From the NCBI RefSeq assembly GCF_016808335.1, contig NC_053147.1:68012960-68076959 (forward strand): a DNA stretch of 64,000 nt, given 5' to 3'. Below, piece by piece: positions 23,488-35,429 of this stretch. The DNA comes from Panicum virgatum. Its lineage: Eukaryota; Streptophyta; Magnoliopsida; Poales; Poaceae. The position numbers and the translations under genes were made by a program. The notes under the pieces are model-generated. The model was not told the DNA's origin and made no database searches. It saw nothing but the letters and a program-made list of their open reading frames with translations. The first letter of the stretch is position 1; each line of letters begins with the position of its first letter.

Positions 23488-26400
23488 TGTGGCAGAACCA
23501 CCTGAATTATCCCGGCTCAAGTGCGCAGGCCATCACCAGAAAGGCAACACCGGCTCAAACGCACTTCAAACGGAACAATTCTTGGTCTGTCGGGTAACGT
23601 CCCGATACAACCACCGGTTCTCGGATCAAACAAGCATACCCCGCACGAAGGCGAGTACAGAGATATTACAACCACAAGTTTACAACACAGGTACAATAAT
23701 GATTACAAACCGTTTCAAACTATTATTACAAAAACCAACTTAAGTAAAACAGTTATACAAGCCATAACTTAAATTCAGAGTTTAAACAGCGGAAGATAAA
23801 ACACGACGGCTACAACACGTCGCAAAAGCATACCAAGCTAGCCCAAGCAAGGTATCACTCGTCAAGGTCATTGCCGGTCGCAGACGTATCCCACTCTACG
23901 GACCAGCCAGGAGACAAAGAGCAGGGATAGGCCAAACTAGCGATTTGATCCTCAAAACTCATACCTGAAAAAGGGGTTTCAACAGCAAGGCTGAGTATTC
24001 TAATACTCAGCAAGACTTAACCATCAACGGGTATAAGTAGCCCACTTTAGCTAGACTATGCAAGGTTCTGTGAGGCTCTGGTTTTCCTTTTGCTGAAAAG
24101 CAATAAAGAGTATGTCCTTACTTTCAAGTTTTAGCTTTCAAGATTCTAGTTAATTAACCATTCTATGTAGCTTTCAAGATTCTATGTAGTCAAAATATAA
24201 GAGAGAGTGTCAGGTATATCCACTCCCCGGTCCAATCGGCTACTAGGCTTGCCGCGTACCATATTTACGGCATGTGGCTAGTACTTTCAAAAACTTAACC
24301 AGCACTACCACACACCGCGACCTTAGCAAGTTCATCAATACAGACGGGGTCTCACCAAAGGTCATGATATCGAACACGACCCCGTCCGTCGTCCTTATAT
24401 TGATAACAGAAAGTAAACAAGCAATTCCTATAGAGCTCGCGAGTGACAGGCAATCACTCGACTTTTACCGGTCCTATAAGCTTAGCAATTATTCGAACTC
24501 AGGTCTAGTGTTCAGTACATAGGTTCCTAAGATCATGCATCTAGGGTTTCAATTCAAATCCTAAGAACTGTAAATGCACAAGTAAATAATATCAGTAAAT
24601 GATAATAATTTGAAGTATAGGTTATGTCCGGGGCTTGCCTTCTCGGTAGTTGCTAACTATTTCAGCCCTAGGCTCTTCCAAACTTTGGTCCGGGGCTTCA
24701 GTTAGTTCCGCAGTGTTTACTTGAGCTTCGAGATCACCTCCGTCAGACTCCGGGATCAGCTCGTACGTCCCGTCCGATAAGGCAGTCGTATCTATATGTA
24801 ATGCAAGAATAATATTATAAACACACATGGGCAAATGTTTATAGAGTAGTTAAATAACAAATCTAACTACACAAGACATCATGATAAACAGCACAAATGA
24901 AGTTTACTAACTTCATAAACAAGTGGGGTGATTTCCTATAACAACTAGTCATGGTTTGCTAATAAATAAACAACTCAAAGCACAAACAGAATAAATTTAG
25001 CAAAAATTAACCTAAACATAAAATGAACAGATTAAGCTACCCTGTAAAAATCATGCCAAGACATTTAGCCATTTAATCACAACAATTCATTCATTTAGAC
25101 AACACCTAGAACAAGCTTGAATTATACAGGTCAAACTAGAGCAAAGTAGAAGCTCAAAATTTAACAGGAGGTTCACACAAAATGAACTAGCAACTGTGAA
25201 TTTTTCAGGATTTTATCTATAGAGAATTAATTCTGAGAAAATAAACAAAACAGAAATCAGATTAGTAAGATTCATTTTTAGCTCCTGTTCTAGCCATGAA
25301 CTGAGGCTCAACCTTCCTGGACAAACTAAGATACTCAAGAAGAACATTCAGAAATATTTTCATGATTTATTACGAACAGAAACTATTTACCATAATTAAA
25401 GTCTACTAAACAAGGAGTAAACCAAATAAATAGCTACACCAGATAAATGATCATGAAATTTTTATAGAAATACTAGTGTTATAAGAACAAACTACCATAA
25501 AATTTTCACTGCAAGACATGGCTTAAAACAGTAGATAAGAAAAAGATGAAATCAACTAATAATTATGCACTAGCAACACAAATCAAATTTTTCAGCAAAA
25601 ACTTGCAACTAAAGCCTAACATACTATGGTTCTACTATATAGAGCTCTTCAAGAGGATTCCAAAACATCCAGATTTGCTATTTTACGAATTTTCCACGAA
25701 TTGATATTGAATTTCAAAAATCACAGCAAACTATTACAAACAAGCCCCTATAGCACTATTCCCCTGAGTCACTGACATCGCAGACAGCCCCCTGGGCTTT
25801 TTCAAATTCAAGCACGCGGTCCTTGGCCTCGGTCAGAGAGAGGGCACGGGTGTTGACCGGCCTTTACCGGCGACAGCGAGCGCTGGCGGCGAGGGTAGGG
25901 TTGGGGAAAAGGACAAGCAGGTCGAGGCGGTTCTCCTGGTGCTTGGAATCGAAGCTGGGGTGGTCGGGAAAGCGGATGTCGACGGCGAGCGGCGGCTTGC
26001 GGGCTCGGAACACGGCGGCGGGGTAACTCCGGTGGGTTTTGGGCTACGAGAAGCGGCTGGGAAGCTGCGCTAGGACGAGGCGCGGCTAATGGTGGGGGCT
26101 ATTGGGGTGGAGCGGGTCTGTGGTGGCGGCTCCACGGCGGAGGTGAGCTCGTCGGAGTTCGAGCGGGGCGGCGGCGCTGTTCTGGGGCGTGGGGGCGAGG
26201 AGAGAGCAAAAGAGTGAGGGGATTCGATTTCTGGGGCTATTGTAGTGCCCGTGCGCGCGATAGGGAAGGACGGCGAGCTCTGCAGCGGGCTCTCCATGGC
26301 GGCATCGCGGTGGTGGCCGTGCGGGCGGCTCTGCGCTCGGCGGGGGCGCGTGGCACGGTAGGGGGAGGCACAGCGCGATGGCAAGGGCGGTGGAGCGGCT

Positions 26401-27004
26401 CCGGGGTGACGCGTGGGCGCCAGCGCGAAGCAGAGGCGAAGTTGGAGTTGGCCGGGGAGGCGGCGGGCGGCGTGGCGCTGTCGGTCGGCGGTGAGAAGCA
26501 GAGTAGGCAGGAGGAAGGGGAAAAAGGGCCAATTTGCAAATTCCAAAAATTCCAGGGACCTAAATGTAAACAAGCAATAACTTTTAAACTAAAGCTCAAA
26601 TGAAAAAGTGCCCAACATGAAAGTTGTTCAACTTTTCAAGCTCTACAACTTTGATGTTGTGCAAAAATTTATTTGATCAAATATTCAAGAGCTATTTTTG
26701 AAAACATAGGAGGGATTTTGAATTCCAAGGAATTTTGTCTCTTTCAAGGTGATTTCACTTTAAACTTAGACTTAGAAGCAAAATTTGCTGCCATGTAATA
26801 AATGCACTGAATTTTGTAAAAACACCCTCCACAAAAATTATAACTCCACAACCTATTCAAATATAACTATAGAAAGGACCTTGCATAAAATCATAATTAC
26901 ACATATAACCTTTATATTTACAAAAAGATCCTATTTCAAGAAATTCAAGCACATGATGCATATAATATATACACAACTACTGTGCAGACACCTAGAGTGT
27001 TACA
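23488..27004 (-). repeat. 5' LTR (3517 bp) of the nested Gypsy element
   Basis: The longer LTR. It keeps the segment at about 24550-24724 missing from the other copy. It has the same GC-rich block (25820-26530) on an otherwise AT-rich background, the expected site of promoter and leader sequence when read on the minus strand. Confidence 0.93.
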
Positions 27005-28665
27005 AATGTTGCCAATGCTATGCTGAAAATAGGTGCTGCACATGTCGATCCAGACCTCTACCTTGCTATCATGGAGATGGAGATGTCTGACTTCTCCACT
27101 GAGGCCTTGATTGTTGCCTACACCCATCTCCTTAAGAAAAAGGCTGTTGCAACTGGTTTTGTCAACATGTCCACCCCCCATAGGGCCATATGGCTGAGGA
27201 CCTACCTGGCCAAGAACTACTATTTGTAGTTCTGTCCATGTTGTGCAGACAACACTTAGAGGGGGTTGACTGTTGAGAAGTATAGTTCCTCCACCTCCCT
27301 CCCCCACTCTCTTCTCTTTTGGGTTCCATTTTGGCTAGAAACTGTGCAAGGTAGATGGCTGACCAGCACCTGTTCTTTTGGGTTTAATTAGCAGGAGGGT
27401 GGCTAACTAAGGATAGTGTACTTATATTTCAACTTGTTGTATTCAAATGCAGCCTCTGTTGGCTTGCTGTTGCACTGATATGAAGTTGTATGCTATTACG
27501 ATCCATTCCTGTTTCATTACTTCATAATATGTTGCTTTGTATTTGGCCTATGATGCATTGTACACTAATTTGAGGTGCATTTGCTTGTTTTCCATATCAA
27601 TAATGTGGCTTTGCTTCTTCTTGTCTCTTGGAATGAAACTGAGCCTAGTGGTGGCTGTAACCAAGCTGAGTTCATACTCCTGCCAGTCTTTGTTGCATTC
27701 CAAAAGCATTTGATGTGACTTTTTTCTGAATCTCATACCACCTGATTATTTTTTGCACCCATGATGATTTATAGATTATGCCAGCAGCTGAGGCCTTGTT
27801 TCTCCCTCTGATTTGTGTGTTTCTCCTGTTTAATGCCTATGATGATACCAATGCCATGGTGAGGAAAGGTTTACATTTATGGTCTTTAACTTATGAGGTA
27901 CTGGGCATATGATGAAGCTATTTTTCATGACTGTCATCGAACCGTGAATAACATCCATGCCTAAGTAACTTGTCAGGATCTGGGCTTATGAATACTTGGG
28001 GCGTGTTTGATTGCTGGGCTGGATGTTGGTCACGCTCTCATGGCCTTCATGACTGTACAGATTGCCTACCTTTTTAGATCCCTTATGCTCCAAGTTAATA
28101 GACTAAATGAAAAGACAAATTGAATCTGAGGCAAATCATTACTGTCCTTACTACCTTTCTCATAATCTCATATCACATCATCTAATGTCCTTACTACTTT
28201 TCTGTGTTGGCTGCTTCTGTCTACTGGTGCTCCTTCTGTTAATTATGTTCGGTTGATGATAAATGTGTGATGATGAAAACTGGTGTTGGTCAACTCTAAC
28301 TCCAACTCAATGTTGTTATTTTGAAATTGCCGATGATGTTGGGTAATTACCTGAGGCCATTATTTCAGACCTGATCATATGAACTTTGCTATTTTCATAT
28401 GTTGCTGTTGAAATATGTTGAGTTGTGAATCCATGGGCCATGCTGGATTGGCTGGAATCAAACACCATCTCGTTTTGGTAGTTGATGGTAGTTGGGGTTG
28501 GGCCAGGCTACTGGCTGTGAATCAAACACAGAAAAGTAATAACCTGGCCCAAATGCTACATACAAATCAAACAAGTGCACTTGTGCACCGCAGGCCGGGC
28601 CGTGGCTGGCCTGGGCTGGCTCGCTGGCCAGGCCTTGCACAGCCCTGATATCAAACACGCCCAGA

Positions 28666-31114
28666 GCGGAGCTGAGCCTACGAACTCGGGACGCAAGTTC
28701 AGATTCAAACTTGCCTCAACTTCGAAAAATCTACGGTGAACACTGAACACGCACGCGGTGCATGCCTACGGTGCTTTGTCTGAATGATTGGTCGCTGGGA
28801 TGGAAATTCAGCAGCGAGTGCCACAACAACACATCGAAGCACTGAAGCAGGAAAAGTGGCTCTGAAAACGGCAAGAAAGCCAAGCTGAGACCAACGGGCC
28901 AGCTACGGCCGAGCTGTCTCAGTCAGGTTTCTATCTGTTGTCTCCGGACGAGCTACGGAGTTTCAGAGTGTGTGTGGAGGCTGGCTGTCTGTCCCACTCC
29001 CACTCTCCCAGGAAAGCTTGCACCTAGCAGCAGCTCTTGAACCTTTTGTACCAGGACGCCATCTCTCCTTTTCAATTTCAGCTTCTGCAAATGGACGCAG
29101 CAAAGCCGACCATCAGGCATTCAGACCATGTATAGTGCGGCCGTCGCGTTCGGTATTCATATGTGCGTACCTACATGTTTTCTGAATGTACTTTCGGTGT
29201 GTCTGTGCTGTACAACACAGCCTCTGAAGAAAATCTGCCTTCAGATGCTGTCCTAGTCTTCGCATGATCTTGCCAAGATCTCAGAGATCCACGGCAGATT
29301 TCATCAAAGGAAAAGGCTTCGCTGCAGCAGGTACTGAACCGAGCTGAATCCACTTTGGTGTCTGAGGCTTCCCCCGAGACCAAACGCATTGCATTGGTCA
29401 GCAAAAAGGGCGCTCGTTCATTGCAATGGCCGTGGCAAGTACTACGACTCCAACGCTTTATTTAATTTAGTGCCGTGCATTCGGTGCAGCTTTGGTTCAT
29501 TGGTTAGGGTCTTAGTTGGTGAAGCTCTGATCTCCGAACCTTTCAGCAAGCCTGCACACAGATCAGGGTCAAAGGAGTACAATAACCTGGAACGATTCAG
29601 TGATTCTACTGGCACGTGACAATCAAGACTAAAGATCATGAAAGATGGAGCCCTGTTCATCATTTTAAAAAAAATATGTTTTCTCATCACACAAGCTTTG
29701 AAATTTTAATTGTAGAAGAATGAATGAATATTTTTAGTGATGTTGAATTGGTGTATCTTTGGTTGGTGTTGGTCTGAATCTCTCCCCCTGGAATGACAGT
29801 GAAAAGAACACATGAGCCTGGTGTGATTCTACTGAATGGGTAGGAATCAAGTGAGTCAAAGTCGTGCAAGGTATTATCTGAGTACTAGCGTTTCCTGAAT
29901 TTCTTTTTTTTATATACACGTCACGCTTTAAAACCAGAACACAATAAAAGGTTTAGAAATTCAGCGTCACTTTCTTTCCTTTTTGCACTATCATCTCATC
30001 TTGTTTGAACACCTCATCTGTGGGCCATATGGTGAATGTACACAAGTCATCGTTGACCGAAGAAAAGAGAAGGGGGTTCCAACTCACACTTGCCATAAGC
30101 AACATCACAAACATAAAAAATTTTAGTTCTTCTAAAAAAAGTGAAAATATGAAACACTAAATTCCATGTCGAGCCCATTCATCATCCGTATGACTCTGAT
30201 TGGCGATTAGGCAAGATCCAAATGCATCTTTTGACCTGCCATGACAGCGCGCGCGCGCACACACACACATTACAGATTGCACCACAATTCATACACCTTA
30301 GGATGGACGATGAGTTCATCTATCTGCAGTGGCAGCAGGTCGCCTGTCGCATTCAATAAAAACATTTGCTTTCCATATTTCATTTAATTGTTTGACAGTT
30401 TTTTCTCGCCTTCTTAATTGCGTGAGCTTTACCTTTGCTTGTGGTGGATCGGCGCCGGAAAAGTAGGGCTTGACAGTGAGAGGTCAGCTTTGGCATAAAT
30501 CTTTTCACTGATAAGAGACATCTAACCATTCCTTATCCAACGATACTGTTTGGTTCAGAGACTATTAGTCCATTTGTGCGGACGCACTCAATGATCTTGT
30601 CCCTGTTCAACTACAGTGTATTTTGTCCCCAAAAAAACTACAGTGTATTTCAGGCCCCACTTCATGCAAGCACGCATTTCACTACTTTCTTCAGAATCCA
30701 AGGAATCAGAAAAACTGTCAGACTTGCAAAATGCTCTATACAACATGACCAGAGTACACATGTTTGGAGCAGAACAGGAGATAATTAACATAATGGTAAT
30801 GTTGTAGGATTACAAGTCCAGCAAACTCACTTCACAGGTAAAGATGTGCAGGAGCAAACACCCTTTCTTTCTTTACAAAATGAATGCTCCCAAAAGCCTG
30901 GAAGAAGTGAACAAACACACACACATGCGTGCATGCCAAAAGATAGTTAAGCTATACTAGTCAGTTCATCTTAATTAGAGAAAGCAAATGGAGCAAACTA
31001 GAAACGAAGCCAAATCTTCGATCTGATCCACTTCACAATTCGCTCTTAAAAGCAAGGCTCTATATGTTAAGCTAAGCAGCCAACTCCCTAGGTCTCAGCA
31101 GCAACCATGGCCGG
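28666..31114. other. Intergenic region, no gene seen
   Basis: AT-rich with short open frames only. It holds a (GC)n(AC)n microsatellite at 30247-30268. I see no RNA gene or mobile-element termini. Confidence 0.5.
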
Positions 31115-34100
31115 CTATACAACAGCGACAGCATGGGTTACTGCAACCTCCATGGGCGGTGGATGGGTTACCATGACTTCCATGGCAGGTGTTGGTGTTG
31201 GTGACGGTGGTTCAGGCCAACAAAACTCAAAAGTGGGGAACGGAGAAGGCATGGTTGTTTCGGCAGGGCATGATTCCGTATAATGGAACTCGATCTGGAG
31301 GCGGTGGTGCAGCGGAGTTGATGCCATGAGACCCTTCTTGATGTCAGCCTGCAGCTCACGGATTGGGATGGCAGCCAAGAAACTTTTGATGTACTCCTTG
31401 CATGCATCCTTACCCTTCAACACAAGCTCACACTCTTCACTGTCAGTTTCGCTGTCTTGCTCAGCTGAGGAGGAGCTCTCTGAGGAATCCTTGAGGCGTC
31501 CACTGGAATCAGGATTCGCCTCCTTTTCAGCAGGTACTTTATGAATCGTGGTGTTGTCATCAAACTTCAAGATGTATGCCTGGTTACAACCTTCAGACAG
31601 TCTCTCACCAAGTGTATCAATGATGTAATAAGCATCGGCATCAACCTTTAGGACAAAAAAGTGGTCATTCCAACTAACAATGTATAGGGTAGATTTTCCA
31701 GTGGAGCACTCGGCCGCTCGGCTTATCTCATCCCAGATGTTATCAAATGACATAGCACCATCAAGGAAGTCGAATCCACTTACGTCCTCAGTACCTTCAG
31801 GATGGAAGAACCCAATGAATGACTTGCTAGGAGCAACTGTTAGTGGGCGGATCTTTGCATGCAGAACTGTTTCAAGATCAAAGTGTTTGTCTGGAAAGCG
31901 CTCCCTGTAGGTCTCATTCTCGCAAAGCTTCCTCCATTCTAGAGAGCCATCTCGGATGAGGTTGTCGAATTGTGACCTGATGGGCATTAGGTCCTGGTTT
32001 GCTTGGAACCAGTCCGCAATAACAGCCACAAGTGCTGTGCAGGCACTCTCCCCCGCAGCTCGTTCGCTTCTCTGGTCTATTGATGCGAAGAAGACCTGGG
32101 TAGAAAGCTTCAAGTGGCCATCACGGCTAAATACTTCCTTCAACTCCCAGTTCCCCACAACAAAATCATCATCACCAAATACTGACACCATACTATTAGT
32201 GGAGCCATTTGATCCCTGCAAATGAAGATGATATGCTGTCGATAAACATCCAACAGTAACACAAGTAGGAAAAAAAGGGAACAAAAATTCAAAATTCTTG
32301 AGGTATCAATAAAGCATGTACCTCTGAAACAGATCCATCAGAAGGGGTCAACAGCCGACGATCATAGTCAATATCATCACCGCCCTCCTCTCCATATGGC
32401 TTCAACAAGGGCTCCCCTTTAGCCTTTGGCAATTTTGTCTTCTTCCATCGAACAGGAAGTATGCTCCTCTTTCGCCGTCCAGGGATGGAAGCCTGCTCCT
32501 CGGCAGTGGAGGATGGCACTTGCTCAACATGATAGCTGACATCAGAATTTCGGTGACTGTAATGTATCCATCCATCATCTCCATCAATCCTAGGTGCATA
32601 AAGTAGGGCACCAACATTCATAGTCTGCAGTGAGCCATAGCTGAATGTCTTCCTGACAGTTGAACCCCCCAAGTCATCATCCAGCTCTTTATCATCCAGA
32701 TCATCATCGATAGAGTCAGTATCACAAGAAAATTCCGCACCATCACTATGAACATAGTACTTCTCACTGCCATCACAGTCTTGGTTAGTCTTTCTGAACC
32801 TCCGTGTCGACACTAGATCTCTTAGGATTTTAAGATTTCTCAGCCCCACTTTAATGACAGAAGCCTCATCTTTTCCAGAAGGAACAGAGTCACCAGAGGA
32901 AGGTGACAATGGGGCAACAACAATAGAACCCTGTGAAGCACCAGGTGATTGTGGAGAAATTCTTAGTTCCACCAGGCTCAAAGTTAGCTGGAAAGAAAAA
33001 TAACACCAAATGTTACACAATGTTTTACTATCTGATGAGAATCAGAAAACAAAATAAATTTTGGTGTTTCAATACATGGAGTCATATATTTGACAAGAGG
33101 CATACATGGAGCGATGGGGCCAGGTCAGTTGCACCACTGGGCGCCGACAATGGTAGAATTATCTCAATTTCCTCTTCAGCAGCAGATGCGTAATCTGCAA
33201 GGTTTAGTGAAGCAGTTCCCATAACAAGTTTGCTCTTTGACATTTTATTTGATTCCTGTGGCAACAGGGAGAAAATATCAAGGAGGTCCAAAACAAACTG
33301 CGCGAGTTAATACAAGCATACCAAGTCATAGATACATTCTTCCCCAGCTCTGCTTGTTTAAAGACAGTAAAATTGGTTGTCTTTCCCATAAAAAATTTAA
33401 ATACCTTTCACGAAACATACAAAAGGTAATAGTGACTTCAGTTTTAACTTCCCCAATTCGTTTGCATGATATTGGGTGACAATCTCCACTAAGTATCACA
33501 CGGTGGACTTAAAGCAAAAACTGATATAACGGTGGATCACCCATGCCAAATTACCCAAGACGAATGGGACAGGAAAATGGCAGTTACACTGAGTGTGAAC
33601 ATGTCAAAACAAAACGACAAAACGATATCCTTGTAATAACTATACAAATGTTGGACAAGGCAACAATGCAAGACAAGGATAATAAACTGAAACAACTCAT
33701 AAAAGCCAAATCCTCCTGAGTTTACGGGGTAACAGGAGAATAAATTATGCGTGCTTCCTCATTTCCCATCTCTACTTCTAAACAGATGACACCGCACATT
33801 GAACTGGTCTATACCAGGCCAGACTAGCTACTAATCAACGACAGAATTATTTGCTGGTTTCAGTGTTTGACAGCTAGACTATTATATACTCAAATAAGTC
33901 TAATATCAAAACCAATATAATTTACCGAACAAAAGTATTTCACTTTTCTAATTAAGTTACCCAAATATAAAACTAAAAAATGGGAAACGGAAAAAATAAA
34001 ACCATCCCGTGATCTCGACACAAGGAAATAGAAGCAGGCCGGGCTATTCATCCTAAAAACATAAAATGAAACACAACGGAGCTAAAAGCAGCAATGACTT

Positions 34101-35005
34101 TCAATATGTATGTAGATGGATACAGGCATAATTTTGCTAGGGCTCCTAAAATTATGGGCTTTATAGAACGTATATATCTATGTAAAGAGAATTAATTCGA
34201 CCAAGTAGATGTCTTGTTCTGTTAAAGCATAATTTTGATGCCTTGGGATCGTTCCCCCTGTGAAGACAAGACCCAAATGAATTTTTAATAACTCACAAAT
34301 TTTAATGGTACCAACAAATAACCAATGAGGCCTGACCCATTCCAAGGAAAAGTCAAAACTTTCGCCATCAATATGACCAAGATGAAATGCTTAAAAAATC
34401 CAAACAAGAATTACTGTAACACCGATGGCAAAATTAATCCAGTGTTGCAATCAACTCAAACATCAAATCCATCAATCCAATGATAATAATGAAAAGAAGA
34501 GCATATGCAACCATAAACTGATTTAATCTAGCTCAGATGCACAGGCAAGATGAAGCCGAGAGAAGGGGGAGATGCTCACGCTGACGACGGAGAAGGAGAC
34601 GTCCCACGGGTGGAACGCGGTGGCCTCACGGTGCGACGTCGCCGTGAGCGCCGCGTCCCTCTCGAACTCCTCCTCCCACGCCACCGCCACCATCGTCGGC
34701 GCAGGGGCGGAGGCGCCATCCTCGACGCCGGCCGGGGCGGGCGCGGCTCCGGCTGCCGGCAGCGCCTCCTTCCGCGTCTGGTTCCTGGGCGGCCGCTGGG
34801 CGCGCCGCAGCGAGCCCAGCGGCGACATCTTGGGGCCCTTCCAGCTCACCTCCACGAACACCTTCGCCTCCGCCTCGGGGGACCCCTCGGGCGAGAGGGG
34901 CGCGGGCTGCGGCGGCGGCAGCCCCTCCGCCCGCCGCACCACCAGCCGGACGCGGAAATTCCGCGCCGGCGGCGGCCGCGGCCACCGCATCATCCTCGCC
35001 ACCAT
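31115..35005 (-). CDS. NT-C2 (EEIG1/EHBP1-type) domain protein
   Basis: Four coding exons: 35005-34580, 33255-33106, 32987-32322 and 32215-31115. Phases are all 0 with GT-AG introns (2343 nt, 780 aa). The N-terminal NT-C2 domain (about residues 8-190) shows FRVRLVVRRAEGLPPP, VFVEVSWKGPK, FHPWDVSFSVVS and LVMGTASLNLADYAS. A Ser/Asp-rich linker with a KKTKLPKAKGEPLLK segment follows. The C-terminal half has GNWELKEVFSRDGHLKL, FFASIDQRSERAAGESACT, and STLYIVSWNDHFFVLKV with a YYIIDTLGERL stretch. This is the plant-specific NT-C2 family related to At5g04860 and At2g25460. Animal relatives bind membranes or cytoskeletal partners, but the plant function is unknown to me. The Pro-rich C-terminus (about the last 45 residues) is poorly conserved. 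Looks intact. Confidence 0.92.
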
Positions 35006-35416
35006 CACCGGCGGCGGTCAAAGAACCCGGTGCCTCCTCCGGTCAAAGAAAAACGAGGGGGAGCCTTCCGGCAGGAAACCTCCCGGCGGCAACCACACTT
35101 ACCCGACAACCTCCAACACAGAAAGATCGTGCTCCCCACCCAATTGCAACCAAGAATCCCAGCTCGGCTCCAAGAACGCCAGGCGAAGACTCGATCTCCT
35201 CGCCCGAATCGGCCGGGGTGACCCTCGAATCGGGGGAGGAGGATGGCGCAAGGCCGGATTTTGGCGGCGGAATCGGGATTAGGGGGGCGCGGATTTTTGT
35301 CGGGGCGGGTCGGGACGGGAATTGAGGAGGAAGGGGGTTGGAGATTGGGACGGGAATATACGAGGAGAGATGCACGCACGCGCCGAGGCGAGGAGGGAGA
35401 GTGAGGAGGAGCGAGG

Positions 35417-35426
35417 AAATAAATAG
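35417..35426 (-). promoter_or_regulatory. TATA-like element of the NT-C2 gene
   Basis: The minus strand reads CCCCTATTTATTTCC about 410 bp before the start codon, implying transcription from near 35390 and a CT-rich leader of about 380 bases. Confidence 0.4.
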
Positions 35427-35429
35427 GGG

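Larger units (their letters stand above)
16922..27004 (-). mobile_element. Gypsy-type non-autonomous LTR retrotransposon inserted in the Harbinger gene
   Basis: LTRs at 16922-20274 and 23488-27004 bound a 3213-bp interior. The exact target duplication is AATGT (16917-16921, 27005-27009). On the minus strand the LTR begins TGTAACAC and ends CTGCCACA. A primer site for initiator tRNA-Met lies beside the right LTR and a polypurine tract beside the left, so the right LTR is 5'. The only coding remnant is a gag zinc-knuckle ORF that stops where protease would begin; protease, RT, RNase H and integrase are absent. Large LTRs and the Met primer suit Ty3/Gypsy; I do not assign a lineage. Confidence 0.92.
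16422..27229 (+). pseudogene. Harbinger Myb/SANT-like DNA-binding protein, interrupted
   Basis: Coding pieces are 16422-16523, 16623-16921 and, beyond the LTR element, 27010-27229. The intron 16524-16622 is GT-AG. Family motifs include KLKDLSGATFDDD, QDHYLGHCK, DHPKDVEYLNTPIRFYKEM, ATGRFALGSNEPLG and KRKRANFSEEE. The third piece has HVDPDLYLAIMEMEM and AIWLRTYLAKNYYL before TAG. The frame is continuous if the LTR element and one AATGT copy are removed. The N-terminal half of the Myb domain is absent, and the region before it is a short tandem duplication, so the gene may have been defective before the insertion. In active elements this protein binds subterminal DNA and partners the transposase. 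Confidence 0.85.
14087..28662 (+). mobile_element. PIF/Harbinger DNA transposon, split by a later LTR element
   Basis: Terminal inverted repeats GGGCGTGTTTGATAT are exact at 14087 and, inverted, at the right end (28648-28662). The flanking bases are AGA on both sides (14084-14086, 28663-28665), a 3-bp duplication as expected in length, although TWA is the usual sequence. Inside are a transposase gene (15050-16226) and a Myb/SANT-like gene (from 16422), the standard two-gene content. Removing 10,088 bp of LTR element plus duplicated target leaves about 4.5 kb, a normal Harbinger size. Related terminal motifs at about 14140 and 28007 may be subterminal copies. Both genes are broken. Confidence 0.75.

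Noticed and set aside
28004..28662. Separate short Harbinger MITE using the motif at 28007
   Set aside because: Flanking triplets do not match (TTG versus AGA), whereas 14087 and 28662 give matching AGA.
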